From Alkalimonas delamerensis (lineage in GTDB: Bacteria > Pseudomonadota > Gammaproteobacteria > Enterobacterales > Alteromonadaceae): DNA of 64,000 bases. The stretch covers positions 248,001 through 312,000 of the forward strand of contig NZ_JAUZVY010000003.1 of the NCBI RefSeq assembly GCF_030717955.1. The letters are read 5' to 3'. The position numbers and the translations under genes were made by a program. Under the pieces are notes generated by a model. It did not search any database. It was not told the DNA's origin and worked only from the letters and a program-made list of their open reading frames with translations. Below are positions 34,681 through 44,257 of this stretch, piece after piece (the first letter of the stretch is position 1; each line of letters opens with the position of its first letter).

Positions 34681-35724
34681 TTATTGCGCCAGTTGTTGCA
34701 GCAGCCGCAATCGTTGTTGCTCCTGCTCGTCTGCCTGGTAGGGTTCTTTGGTTAGCTGATGCAGCGAGAAGGGCTCTAAGCGGAACTCCGGCTCGGCTGA
34801 GTCGCCGTAGCGGGTCGGTTGCCCCGGGGCAGGTGATAGCCGTTCCAGTTGAAAGCTGGTAAGCCAGAAAGGTTCGTCCGTGTCGGGCAGTACCGAGCGG
34901 TGTGCTCGTAGCTTCAGGGTATTGCTGCCAGATTGCAGTGCTGCTCTGGCCGTCAGCACCGCGATTGGCTGGCGCCCGGCAGTCAACAAGTTGGCTCTTA
35001 ACCGGTAATGGCCAGCCAGCTCTGCCTGCAATTGCACCGGGATCACCATATCGGGCCCTTCACCATAGCTGCTGTCGATACCGGTGATCTGCGCGACCGG
35101 CGCGCTGATCTCAAAGCCGGTACGAAGCAGCAGCGGCTCAGTAGTGCCATGCAATCGCACTTCGGCGGTGACATTGCCATCCCAGCTTTCCCTGCTGGGC
35201 AGTTGCAGCTCAAAGCCGCCCTGAGCTGGCTGCATCGCCTGTTCGGCCAGCTGCTCCCCGCTCCACTCATGCAGCAAACGTAAGGTGGCACCTTGCACCG
35301 AAATTCCCTGCAGTTGCAGCTGGATGTGAATGGGCTCTGGGTAGATAAAACGGTACTGGCTGGGAAACAGGCTGGCACTGGCACCATCTCTCAGCGGAAC
35401 CGGCTGGGCAATAAAGCGGTTGGGCTGCAGCAATTGGCTATCCGCTGTGGTTAGCGGTCGGGAATACGACGGAATGGTGATCTCCTCGGCGTAAGCACTG
35501 GCCAGCCACTGCAGCTGCTGCTGCATCGGTGCTTGCTCTGGCTCCAACTGGATGAGCTCGGGTTGCTGCACCGATGCCTGGCTTGCCGTGGCTTGCCTGT
35601 CCTGAGAGGCAGTAGCTGGGGTTTTCCCGGCAACCTTAGCCGTGTCGGTTGTTGTGGGCCACAGCCACCAGGCTAGCAGCAGGCAGCTGAGGACAGCAGC
35701 TGCCACCAATAACGCCTTATTCAA
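34681..35724 (-). CDS. Membrane-anchored partner protein coupled to the lipase gene
   Basis: 347 residues from TTG 35724, chosen because AGGAG lies eight bases upstream and because it makes the membrane helix N-terminal (LNKALLVAAAVLSCLLLAWWLW); the frame is open further upstream inside the lipase gene. After a Thr/Ala/Gln-rich linker comes a beta-rich periplasmic part with two immunoglobulin-like stretches (FIYPEPIHIQLQLQGISVQ, GHYRLRANLL). The start overlaps the lipase stop (TTGA), so translation is coupled. Its layout recalls a lipase-specific foldase, but I see no sequence match to that family. Function is therefore inferred from coupling only. Confidence 0.65.
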   Translation of the reverse strand: MNKALLVAAAVLSCLLLAWWLWPTTTDTAKVAGKTPATASQDRQATASQASVQQPELIQLEPEQAPMQQQLQWLASAYAEEITIPSYSRPLTTADSQLLQPNRFIAQPVPLRDGASASLFPSQYRFIYPEPIHIQLQLQGISVQGATLRLLHEWSGEQLAEQAMQPAQGGFELQLPSRESWDGNVTAEVRLHGTTEPLLLRTGFEISAPVAQITGIDSSYGEGPDMVIPVQLQAELAGHYRLRANLLTAGRQPIAVLTARAALQSGSNTLKLRAHRSVLPDTDEPFWLTSFQLERLSPAPGQPTRYGDSAEPEFRLEPFSLHQLTKEPYQADEQEQQRLRLLQQLAQ

Positions 35725-36776
35725 TCCAGCAACTCCTGATACACCAGCTCGGATAAACTGAACTGATCCGAGCCGCGCACCACCCGATAGGTGGAGCGGA
35801 ATATCCACCAGCCCGAGCTGATATCGTCGCTGTCAAAGCCATAGCCGGTTTGATCGGTAAAATTGACCGACGCATTGGCCAAGGTCACCTGGCCGCGCTG
35901 ACGGTCGGTCAGGATGCCATTGTGGCTGTAGTTATCGCTCATTAGCATCGGGTAGTGGTACGGCATAAAGCTGGTCACTGCCTGGCTTTGGGCTGCCACT
36001 TTGCCATTAAAGCCGACCTGGTTGGAGCAACTGTGAAAGGCTGCCACGCTGGCAGCGCCGCAGCTGGAGTGACTGGCAACCACACCATCATCGGTACCTG
36101 GCAGGAACAATCCCGTGGTGCCAAAGTAATCGTTGCTGGCTGCGACCATGCGAATGCGCGGGATGCGCTCATCCGGAAAAGCGGCCAGTTGTCGGGCACT
36201 GTTGACACGCAAATCATTCAACACCCCCAGGTTAGCCGGCGAAGGCGTTTCACCCAGCCACAGCGAGATGGCAAAACGCAGGGTGGCATCAATCCAGCTG
36301 CCGCTGTTAGCGACATTGATGGCCAAATCGGCCAGCTCAGAGCCGCCACCCGCCCCGGCAAAATCCAGGGTGGCAACAATGTTCAGCGGCTGCAGGCCGG
36401 CATTTTGCAGCCATAAAGCCTGATTATCCAGAATGTAACGGGTCACCAGGTCGCCGGTGGAATGGGTCACAAAGATGCAGCCACTTTGGCAGGTGCCTTG
36501 TTGCGACAGTTGCTGCAACACCGGCCAGGCATAGTCGCTGATGATCCGGCCAGTAATACGTTCATGCGATGGCCAGTCAATACGGGCACTGGCTTTAGGC
36601 AACCAGAAATCTTGCCAGTAATTGGCGCCATCCTGTGCTACTTCCGTTTGGTTGGGTCTGCTGGCGAGCTGAGCAGGTTGGAAACCATGCACCAACACTA
36701 TGGGGTAGTCGCTGGCTTCGGCTGAGCTGGACCAAAGCGTGGCCGCTAAAACAGCGGTGGAGAGTATGTATTTCAT
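35721..36776 (-). CDS. Secreted triacylglycerol lipase-like alpha/beta hydrolase
   Basis: 351 residues with AGAGG before the ATG. Signal peptide to about residue 21 (AEA). Oxyanion-loop motif PIVLVHGFQP near 25-34 and nucleophile motif THSTGDLV near 105, an unusual form of GxSxG in which the first Gly is Thr. Candidate acid in GTDDGVVASHS, candidate His in DNYSHNGILTD. Two Cys pairs (CQSGC; CGA...CSN) would form disulfides in the periplasm. Followed by a translationally coupled membrane protein. Substrate specificity is unknown. Confidence 0.82.
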   Translation of the reverse strand: MKYILSTAVLAATLWSSSAEASDYPIVLVHGFQPAQLASRPNQTEVAQDGANYWQDFWLPKASARIDWPSHERITGRIISDYAWPVLQQLSQQGTCQSGCIFVTHSTGDLVTRYILDNQALWLQNAGLQPLNIVATLDFAGAGGGSELADLAINVANSGSWIDATLRFAISLWLGETPSPANLGVLNDLRVNSARQLAAFPDERIPRIRMVAASNDYFGTTGLFLPGTDDGVVASHSSCGAASVAAFHSCSNQVGFNGKVAAQSQAVTSFMPYHYPMLMSDNYSHNGILTDRQRGQVTLANASVNFTDQTGYGFDSDDISSGWWIFRSTYRVVRGSDQFSLSELVYQELLD

Positions 36777-37083
36777 GCAAGCCTCTATCGTTTGTTGTTG
36801 TTGTTCGATACTGCTTCCCTGAACCGATGGTTTGATGTCCGACCTGTCCTAATCTAGAGCAGACAGCTCAGATTGCAAGGGCACAAAACCGGAGTCAAAG
36901 CCGGTAACAGAAGGTTTTTAGTCTTGGAGCGTTTCAACAAAAACGGAACAGCAAAGTGATCTCAATGGCTGTGGTAGGCTGGATGGTCAGGGCAGTGTTT
37001 AAAGTGATTGCTCGAAGTTTTTTTGTTTTTATGCGCTAAAAACGGCAGCCGAAGCTGCCGTATCAGTGAAGGGTAGCCTGCAG
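36777..37083. other. Intergenic region between lipase and valS
   Basis: 307 bases: the valS terminator (37038-37061) at the right and the lipase promoter region at the left. No gene seen. Confidence 0.6.
37038..37061 (-). terminator. Intrinsic terminator after valS
   Basis: Stem ACGGCAGC / GCTGCCGT with a TTCG tetraloop and TTTTT on the minus strand. Confidence 0.93.
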
Positions 37084-39939
37084 TTAGAGCGCAGCGATTT
37101 CCTCGATTTGCGCTTCCAACTTGCCAAGACTGAGCTTCAGCTCGGCCTGTTTGGCTTTCTCCTTTTCCAGTACCGCCTCGGGTGCATTGTTGACAAACTT
37201 CTCGTTGCTCAGTTTGCCATCCACCCGGGCCAGTTCCTGCTTGGCTTTTTCCTGCAGCTTGCCAAGACGCGCCAGTTCGGCGTCTTTGTCGATCAGGCCA
37301 GCCATCGGGATCAGCACATCCATGGCGCCGACTTGCTGCACGGCACAGGCCGGCGCTTTGTCCTGACTGCTGAGCACTGTGATCTGTTCCAGCTTGGCCA
37401 TCACTTGCAGGAAGTTGCGGTTTTGCTCCAGCCGGCGTAGCTCGTCGCTGCTAAGCTGACGCAGCAAAATCGACAGCGGCTTGCCCGGAGAGATGTTCAT
37501 CTCACCACGAATGGTACGTACTGCCAGGATCACCTGTTTGAGCCACTCCAAATCCTGCAGCGCCGTCTCGTTGACTTCCTCGGCCTGATACTCAGGATAG
37601 GGCTGCAGCATAATGCTGTCGCCCTGCACGCCTGCCAGTGGTGCGACTTGCTGCCAGATGGTTTCGGTCATAAAAGGCATAATGGGGTGCATTAAGCGCA
37701 GCAGGCTTTCCAGCACGGTGACCAGGGTGCGGCGGGTGCCGCGCTGGGCAGCTTCGTCGCCTTGTTGCAGTACCGGCTTGGTCAGCTCCAGGTACCAGTC
37801 GCAGAACTGGTTCCAGGTAAACTCGTACAAAGTGTGGGCGGCCATATCAAAGCGGTAGTTGTCCATCGCCTGGCGCACTGCTTTCACTGTGTGCTGGTAT
37901 TGGGTCAGGATCCATTCATCGGCCAGCGACAAGGTGCAGTCACCGCCGTTTTGGCCGCAATCCTGGCCTTCGGTGTTCATCAGCACATAACGGCTGGCGT
38001 TCCACAGTTTGTTGCAGAAATTGCGGTAGCCTTCCAGTCGCTTCATATCCCAGTTGATGTCGCGGCCGGTCGAAGCCAGTGCTGCCAGGGTAAAGCGCAG
38101 CGCATCGGTGCCACTGGCCTGGATCCCTTCCGGAAACTGGGTTTTGGTTTGCTTGGCGATTTTTTCGGCCAGCTTGGGCTGCATCATGTTGCTGGTGCGC
38201 TTGGCCAGCAGCGCATCAAGTTCAATGCCGTCGATTAAGTCCAGCGGATCGATGACGTTGCCCTTGGACTTGGACATCTTATCGCCGTTTTCATCGCGGA
38301 TCAGGCCAGTGACGTACACGGTTTTAAAAGGCACCTGCGGCTTGCCGTCGGCATCTTTAATCAAATGCATGGTCATCATGATCATCCGGGCGACCCAGAA
38401 GAAAATGATGTCAAAGCCGGTTACCAGCACATCGGTCGGGTGAAAGCGTGCCAGCTCTGGCGTTTGCTCCGGCCAGCCCAGGGTAGAGAAAGTCCAGAGG
38501 CCGGAACTGAACCAGGTGTCCAGCACGTCTTCGTCCTGGCGCAGTGTCACACTGTCGTCCAGACCATGCTGGCTGCGGACTTCCTGCTCGTTGCGGCCGA
38601 CATAGACCTTGCCGTTGTCGTCGTACCAGGCCGGAATGCGATGGCCCCACCACAGCTGGCGGGAAATGCACCAGTCCTGAATATCGCGCATCCAGCTGTA
38701 GTACATGTTTTCGTACTGCTTGGGCACAAACTGGATGTCGCCGTTTTCCACCGCTTCGATGGCGGTTTTGGCCAAAGGCGCGGTGCGCACGTACCACTGA
38801 TCCGTCAGCAGTGGCTCAATCACCACGCCACTGCGATCGCCATAGGGCAGGGTATTGGTGATGGCTTCGATTTTTTCCAGCAAGCCGGCGGCGTCAAAGG
38901 CGGCGACAATGGCTTTGCGGGCGGCAAAGCGATCCAGCCCCTGAAACTCTGCCGGGATCACTGCGCTTTGTTCCGGCCTGGCTTCGCCATTGCTGGAGAA
39001 GCACTCGCCTTCGCTGCGAATGGCGGCATCCGGCGTCAGCACATTGATCATGGGCAGCTGATGGCGCTTGCCGACTTCGTAATCGTTAAAGTCGTGCGCC
39101 GGGGTGATTTTGACGCAGCCACTGCCTTTTTCCATATCGGCGTGGTCATCGGCAATGATCGGAATGCGGCGATTAACCAGCGGCAGTTGCACTTCTTTGC
39201 CAATCAGTGCCTGATAACGTGGATCGTCTGGATTCACCGCTACGGCGGTATCGCCCAGCATGGTTTCTGGCCGGGTGGTGGCGACCACCAGATAATCTTT
39301 GCCATCGGCCGTGACAGCGCCATCGGCCAGCGGGTAGCGCAGATGCCAGAACTGGCCTTGCTGATCCTTGTTTTCCACTTCCAGATCGGAAATGGCGGTG
39401 TGCAGCTTCGGATCCCAGTTCACCAAACGTTTGCCGCGGTAGATCAGATCGTCCTGATACAGCCGGACAAAGACTTCCTGCACCGCATTGGACAGACCTT
39501 CGTCCATGGTAAAACGCTCGCGCTCCCAGTCAACGGAGTTGCCAAGCCGGCGCATCTGATCGCTGATGGTGCCACCGGATTCGGCTTTCCACTGCCAGAT
39601 TTTGTCGATAAAGGCATCACGGCCCAGCGCATGACGATCGGGTTGGCCTTCGGCGGCCAGTTTGCGCTCCACCACCATCTGGGTGGCGATACCGGCATGG
39701 TCACTGCCCACCTGCCACAAGGTATTTTTGCCTTGCATCCGCTGGTAGCGGATCAGGGCATCCATAATGGTGTGCTGGAACGCATGCCCCATGTGCAGAC
39801 TGCCGGTGACATTCGGCGGCGGGATCATGATGCAGTAGTTGTCCTGGCTGTCGTCACTGCCAGCTTTAAAGTAGCCTTTGCTTTCCCAGGCCTGGTACAT
39901 GGCCTGCTCAATCTGACTTGGGTTAAAGGTTTTTTCCAT
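37084..39939 (-). CDS. valS: Valyl-tRNA synthetase
   Basis: 951 residues, the same as E. coli ValS. Class I motifs: PPPNVTGSLHMGHAFQHT (HIGH-like, about 42-52) and DKMSKSKGN (KMSKS, about 557). The editing domain (VVATTRPETMLGDTAVAVNPDD) lies between, with WCISRQLWWGHRIPAWY after it. The C-terminal arm is a coiled coil (DKDAELARLGKLQEKAKQEL to LEAQIEEIAAL), typical of ValS. Charges tRNA-Val. Third gene of the pepA-holC-valS operon, ending at a strong terminator. Confidence 0.98.
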   Translation of the reverse strand: MEKTFNPSQIEQAMYQAWESKGYFKAGSDDSQDNYCIMIPPPNVTGSLHMGHAFQHTIMDALIRYQRMQGKNTLWQVGSDHAGIATQMVVERKLAAEGQPDRHALGRDAFIDKIWQWKAESGGTISDQMRRLGNSVDWERERFTMDEGLSNAVQEVFVRLYQDDLIYRGKRLVNWDPKLHTAISDLEVENKDQQGQFWHLRYPLADGAVTADGKDYLVVATTRPETMLGDTAVAVNPDDPRYQALIGKEVQLPLVNRRIPIIADDHADMEKGSGCVKITPAHDFNDYEVGKRHQLPMINVLTPDAAIRSEGECFSSNGEARPEQSAVIPAEFQGLDRFAARKAIVAAFDAAGLLEKIEAITNTLPYGDRSGVVIEPLLTDQWYVRTAPLAKTAIEAVENGDIQFVPKQYENMYYSWMRDIQDWCISRQLWWGHRIPAWYDDNGKVYVGRNEQEVRSQHGLDDSVTLRQDEDVLDTWFSSGLWTFSTLGWPEQTPELARFHPTDVLVTGFDIIFFWVARMIMMTMHLIKDADGKPQVPFKTVYVTGLIRDENGDKMSKSKGNVIDPLDLIDGIELDALLAKRTSNMMQPKLAEKIAKQTKTQFPEGIQASGTDALRFTLAALASTGRDINWDMKRLEGYRNFCNKLWNASRYVLMNTEGQDCGQNGGDCTLSLADEWILTQYQHTVKAVRQAMDNYRFDMAAHTLYEFTWNQFCDWYLELTKPVLQQGDEAAQRGTRRTLVTVLESLLRLMHPIMPFMTETIWQQVAPLAGVQGDSIMLQPYPEYQAEEVNETALQDLEWLKQVILAVRTIRGEMNISPGKPLSILLRQLSSDELRRLEQNRNFLQVMAKLEQITVLSSQDKAPACAVQQVGAMDVLIPMAGLIDKDAELARLGKLQEKAKQELARVDGKLSNEKFVNNAPEAVLEKEKAKQAELKLSLGKLEAQIEEIAAL

Positions 39940-39954
39940 CGGGTTACCTGCAAA

Positions 39955-40395
39955 TCAGCGGGTGGGCATCATCTCGGGAGTAATGCCAAGCTGACGATAG
40001 TGTTTATAGCGGGTTCTGGCGTCGGCTTTTAACTGCTCATCGGCCGGAACAAATTCAATTACTTGCGCAAAACGCCGGGCAAAGTCCGGCACATTGCGGC
40101 TTAAATTAATCAGCAACTGCCGTTGCTGGCGCGGTGCCTGCCAGCTGATCTCAACCGGTGCACCCCGTGCCGGGCCTTCGCCCGGCAGGTTGTGTGGAAT
40201 AAAGCGCTCTGGCTCAAATTGCCACAGCCACTCGTCCAGTGCATGCGCATCCTGCTCGTTGTCGGTTAGGATAAAAATACGCTGCTGCTGACGATACGCC
40301 TCAGCGCACAGCTGGCAAGCCAAATGCCAGTGCGCCGGAATATCCGGCTGTGGCGCTTGGCTATCCTCTGCCAGCTGGTAAAAGCGGACCTGCAT
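39955..40395 (-). CDS. holC: DNA polymerase III subunit chi
   Basis: 146 residues. The family start MQVRFYQL, then ACQLCAEAYRQQQRIFILTDNEQDAHALDEWLWQF and FIPHNLPGEGPARGAPVEI mark HolC. It links the clamp loader to single-strand binding protein. The ATG follows the pepA stop directly (TAAATG), so the two are coupled; the pepA-holC-valS order is the conserved gammaproteobacterial one. Confidence 0.96.
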   Translation of the reverse strand: MQVRFYQLAEDSQAPQPDIPAHWHLACQLCAEAYRQQQRIFILTDNEQDAHALDEWLWQFEPERFIPHNLPGEGPARGAPVEISWQAPRQQRQLLINLSRNVPDFARRFAQVIEFVPADEQLKADARTRYKHYRQLGITPEMMPTR

Positions 40396-41901
40396 TTAGT
40401 CCTGATCCTGACCACAGCGGTGCAGCAGGTACTGAGTCAGCATCGGCACTGGCCGGCCAGTAGAGCCTTTGTCTTTGCCACCACTGCGCCAGGCGGTACC
40501 GGCAATATCCAGATGCGCCCAGTGGAACTTGCGGGTAAAGCGCGACAGGAAACAGGCTGCGGTAATGGTACCGGCAGCACGACCGCCCAGGTTGCTGAAA
40601 TCGGCAAAAGGACTTTCCAGTTGCTCCTGATAATCGTCCCACAACGGCAAGCGCCAAGCGCGGTCGCCACTGCTGTCGGAGGCATTCAGTAAGTCGTGTG
40701 CCAGCGGGTTGTGGTTGCTGAGCAGGCCAGTGGCGTGCTTGCCAAGCGCAATGATGCAAGCGCCGGTTAAGGTTGCGACGTCAATCACCACATCCGGGTC
40801 AAAGCGCTCAACATAGGTCAGTGCATCGCACAGCACCAGCCGGCCTTCGGCATCGGTGTTCAGCACTTCCACGGTTTGGCCCGACATGGTGGTCAGAATA
40901 TCGCCCGGACGGTAGGCATTGGCATCCGGCATGTTTTCTGCGGCAGCCAACACGCCAATCACATTCAGTGGCAGCTCCAGTTCGCACAGCGATTTCATCG
41001 CGCCCAGCACCGCTGCAGCGCCGCCCATGTCGTATTTCATTTCGTCCATGCCATCGCCTGGCTTGATGCTGATGCCACCGGAGTCGAAGGTCAGGCCTTT
41101 GCCCACCAGCACAATGGGGGCGGCGTCGGTATCGGCACCGCGGTAGTTCATCACCGTCATGCGCGGTTCATTGACCGAGCCTTTGCCGACCGCCAGATAG
41201 GCATTCATGCCAAGTTCGGCCAGTTGGGCCGGGCCCAGCACTTCAACCTGCAATTTGCTGTGCTGGTTGGCAAGCTGCTCGCTTTGCTCGGCCAGATAGC
41301 TGGGGGTGCAGATGTTTGGCGGCATGTTGCCGACGTCTTTGCACAATTTCGCGCCGGCAGCCACGGCCAGACCATGGTCGACCGCTTTTTCACCCAGCGC
41401 CAGATCGCGGCGGGTTGGCACATTAAAGACAATTTTGCGCAAGGGGCGACGGGTTTCGTCTTTTTTGCTTTTCAGCTGATCGAACACATAGAGCGAGTCC
41501 TGAGCGCTTTCCACCGCATGCCGTACTTTCCAGTAAATATCGCGGCCTTTGACATGCAGCTCGGACAAGAAACAGACGGCTTCCATTGAGCCGGTTTCAT
41601 TCAGGGTGCTGATGGTTTTGGCAATGATCTGCTTGTACTGGCGCTCGTCCAGCTCCCGCTCTTTGCCACAACCGACCAGCAACACCCGCTCACTCAGAAC
41701 ATTGGGCACATGGTGCAGCAACAGCATCTGGCCAGGCTTGCCTTCCAGATCGCCCCGACGCAGCAGGTTGCTGATGTAGCCTTCGCTGATTTTATCCAGC
41801 TGCTCGGCAACGGCCGACAAACGGCGTGGTTCATAGACACCGACCACAATGCAGGCACTGCGTTGTTTTTCCGGGCTGCCACTTTTTACACTGAACTCCA
41901 T
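40396..41901 (-). CDS. pepA: Leucyl aminopeptidase PepA
   Basis: 501 residues from ATG 41901 (MEFSVKSGSP), preceded by AGGAGT; the frame is open to 42024 but those residues are not family-like. M17 motifs: VGKGLTFDSGGISIKPGDGMDEMKYDMGGAAAV (metal-binding Lys/Asp region) and NTDAEGRLVLCDAL, the signature with the second metal Asp/Glu. Cytoplasmic hexameric aminopeptidase; in E. coli it also binds DNA in site-specific recombination. Divergent from lptF as in E. coli. Confidence 0.97.
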   Translation of the reverse strand: MEFSVKSGSPEKQRSACIVVGVYEPRRLSAVAEQLDKISEGYISNLLRRGDLEGKPGQMLLLHHVPNVLSERVLLVGCGKERELDERQYKQIIAKTISTLNETGSMEAVCFLSELHVKGRDIYWKVRHAVESAQDSLYVFDQLKSKKDETRRPLRKIVFNVPTRRDLALGEKAVDHGLAVAAGAKLCKDVGNMPPNICTPSYLAEQSEQLANQHSKLQVEVLGPAQLAELGMNAYLAVGKGSVNEPRMTVMNYRGADTDAAPIVLVGKGLTFDSGGISIKPGDGMDEMKYDMGGAAAVLGAMKSLCELELPLNVIGVLAAAENMPDANAYRPGDILTTMSGQTVEVLNTDAEGRLVLCDALTYVERFDPDVVIDVATLTGACIIALGKHATGLLSNHNPLAHDLLNASDSSGDRAWRLPLWDDYQEQLESPFADFSNLGGRAAGTITAACFLSRFTRKFHWAHLDIAGTAWRSGGKDKGSTGRPVPMLTQYLLHRCGQDQD

Positions 41902-42081
41902 CTTGACTCCTGGTTCTAACGGAACCGACGTGAAGCACCCAACCGCGGGAAAATCTGTGGACCGGGTAAGAAAATGCTCGGATTTTACGGCGCTTTCGTC
42001 GATAATAATTATGATAAACACCAAGTTTACTCAAAAACGGCCGAGGTTTCAGCAAAAAGACCGGTTTTCAGGGGGCATTTT

Positions 42082-43191
42082 TTGATTATTTTCCGTTATC
42101 TGATTGGAGAGGTAGCCAAGTCACAGCTGGCGGTTTTTCTGATCCTGATGACCATCATTATGAGTCAGCGTTTTGTGCGTATTCTGGCCGATGCCTCGGA
42201 AGGGGATTTGCCGGCTCAGTTGATCCTGACCATGGTGGGCCTGAAGTTGCCGCAACTGGCGCTGATTATCCTGCCGCTTAGTGCTTTTCTGGGCATTTTC
42301 ATTGCGCTGGGCCGTATTTACGCCGACAGTGAAATGACGGTGTTGCATGCCACGGGTTTCAGTGAGCGCCGCGTTGCTACTTTTGTACTGAGCTGGTCCT
42401 TGTTGCTGGCGGTGGCTGCAGCCTGGGTCAGCATGGTGTTTAGCCCCTGGTCGATGGAGCGTGAGTACGAGGTGTTGGAGCGGGTGGACAGCGATGTGGG
42501 TCTCTATTCCTTGGTACCGGGTCGCTTTCAGCAAAGCTCCAATGAACGGGCAGTGCTCTTTGTGCACGATATCGCCCGTGGCAGTGGCGAGTTGTCGCGG
42601 GTGTTTGTGGCCCAAAGCGAAATCCGTGATGGCAAGCCGTTTCACTCCATTGTTTATGCCCAAAGTGGCGCCGTGCAGGAAGACCCCAGCGGTGCTCAGA
42701 TGCTGGTACTGGAGCAGGGACGGCGTTATGCCGGCCAGTTGCAATCCCCCCCCTTTGAAGTGCTTGAGTTTGGCCGTTACCAGCTGCAAATTCGTGAGCA
42801 GGAAGTTGAGCATCGCCGGCGAAAGTTAAGCAGCCTGCCCACCCCTGAGCTGCTGCAACAACTGGATGACCCGGAAGCCGTGGCCGAGTGGCACTGGCGT
42901 ATTGCCATTCCGTTGTCCATTGTGTTGCTGGCACTGATTGCGGTGCCACTGAGCCGGGTGAATCCCCGTCAGGGTAAGTTTGGCAAGCTGTTGCCGGCGC
43001 TGGGGCTGTACCTGGGCTATTACATGCTGCTGATCGTGACCCGCTCTGCACTGGAAAATGATCAGGTTCCCGGCTGGCTGGGGATGTGGTGGATCCATGC
43101 CAGTGCTCTGGCACTTGGGCTCTTGCTGTTGGCGCAACAACTGCCGTCCGTCCGGCGATTGCAGCGCCGCTTGCGGGAGGCCGGCGTATGA
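42082..43191 (+). CDS. lptF: LPS export permease LptF
   Basis: 369 residues from TTG 42082: AGGGGG sits eight bases upstream and the product start (IIFRYLIGEVAKSQLAVFLIL) aligns with E. coli LptF. The longer frame starting at 41974 is unsupported. Three membrane helices, a periplasmic beta-jellyroll region and three more helices (WRIAIPLSIVLLALIAVPLSRVNPRQGKFGKLLPA). With LptG and LptB it extracts lipopolysaccharide from the inner membrane. Overlaps lptG by four bases. Confidence 0.95.
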   Translation: MIIFRYLIGEVAKSQLAVFLILMTIIMSQRFVRILADASEGDLPAQLILTMVGLKLPQLALIILPLSAFLGIFIALGRIYADSEMTVLHATGFSERRVATFVLSWSLLLAVAAAWVSMVFSPWSMEREYEVLERVDSDVGLYSLVPGRFQQSSNERAVLFVHDIARGSGELSRVFVAQSEIRDGKPFHSIVYAQSGAVQEDPSGAQMLVLEQGRRYAGQLQSPPFEVLEFGRYQLQIREQEVEHRRRKLSSLPTPELLQQLDDPEAVAEWHWRIAIPLSIVLLALIAVPLSRVNPRQGKFGKLLPALGLYLGYYMLLIVTRSALENDQVPGWLGMWWIHASALALGLLLLAQQLPSVRRLQRRLREAGV

Positions 43192-44255
43192 TCCGTATTC
43201 TGGATATCTATCTTGGGAAAACCATTCTGGCCACCACCAGTTTAACCCTGGTGGTGTTGATGATCCTGTCTGGCCTGTTCCGTTTTTTGGATCAATTGCG
43301 GGCCATTGGGCGCGGCAACTACGATACCTTGCATGCGGTGCTGTTTAGTCTCTACAGCATGCCGGGCGATCTGGTGATGTTCTTCCCGATGGCGGCCCTG
43401 ATTGGGGGCTTGGTCGGTTTGGGGTTATTGGCCAGCAACAGCGAGCTGGTGGTGATGCAGGCTGCAGGCTTGTCGCGACTGAATATCATCAACTCGGTGA
43501 TGAAAACCGCAGTGCTGATGATGCTGGTGGTAATGGCCGTGGCCGAGTGGGGCGCACCTGCGACCGACAGGGCGGCTCGGGAGCTTCGCATTAAAGCCAT
43601 TTCCGGTGGCAATCTGTTTGCGGTGCAGCAAGGGATCTGGGCCAAAGATGGCGATGATTTTGTCAACATCAAAGAGGTGAAAGAAAGCGGTGCGCTGGCC
43701 GGGGTAGCGATTTATGAGTTTAGCGATGACCTGAAACTGGAAGCCATTATCTACGCGGAGTCGGCACGTTTCAATCAGGATCACTGGGTCCTGGGCCAGG
43801 TCAGCCGACTGCACTTTCACCCTGAGCGGATAGAACGTCACCAATGGCAGGAGCAGCGCTGGCGATCTACCCTCACGCCAGATAAGCTGGGGGTGGTCAC
43901 CATCAAACCTGAGATGCTGTCGTTGCGGGGGTTAAGCGACTACCTGGACTACTTGCGCGCCAACCAGCAGGACACCAGCCGCTACGAGCTGGCCTATTGG
44001 CGCAAACTGACTCAGCCATTAACCGTGGTGGCCATGCTGCTGATGGCACTGTCTTTTATTTTTGGGCCCCTGCGCAGTGTCACCATGGCGGCCCGCGGCA
44101 TTATGGGGGTTTTGACCGGTTTTGCCTTTTACATGAGCAACGAGGTCTTTGGTCCGGTGGCCCTGGTGTATCAGATGCCGCCTTTGCTGGGTGCTGTCTT
44201 GCCCAGCATGCTGTTTATTGTGCTGGCGGCCTATCTGATGCAGAAAAAAGTCTGA
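43188..44255 (+). CDS. lptG: LPS export permease LptG
   Basis: 355 residues. ATG 43188 overlaps the lptF stop (ATGA). Starts MIRILDIYLGKTILATTSLTLVVL and has the family segment PGDLVMFFPMAALIGGLVGLGLLASNSELVVMQAAGLS (coupling helix region) and at the end YWRKLTQPLTVVAMLLMALSFIFGPLRSVTMAARG. Partner of LptF in the LptB2FG exporter. Convergent with the RDD gene, two bases apart. Confidence 0.96.
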   Translation: MIRILDIYLGKTILATTSLTLVVLMILSGLFRFLDQLRAIGRGNYDTLHAVLFSLYSMPGDLVMFFPMAALIGGLVGLGLLASNSELVVMQAAGLSRLNIINSVMKTAVLMMLVVMAVAEWGAPATDRAARELRIKAISGGNLFAVQQGIWAKDGDDFVNIKEVKESGALAGVAIYEFSDDLKLEAIIYAESARFNQDHWVLGQVSRLHFHPERIERHQWQEQRWRSTLTPDKLGVVTIKPEMLSLRGLSDYLDYLRANQQDTSRYELAYWRKLTQPLTVVAMLLMALSFIFGPLRSVTMAARGIMGVLTGFAFYMSNEVFGPVALVYQMPPLLGAVLPSMLFIVLAAYLMQKKV

Positions 44256-44257
44256 GC

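Noticed and set aside
38365..40032. 555-codon open frame on the plus strand opposite valS
   Set aside because: valS is unambiguous on the other strand at full length; this is a codon-bias shadow with no family features.
41974..42081. Longer N terminus for lptF
   Set aside because: The extra residues are not family-like and the TTG at 42082 has a strong ribosome-binding site and matches E. coli LptF.
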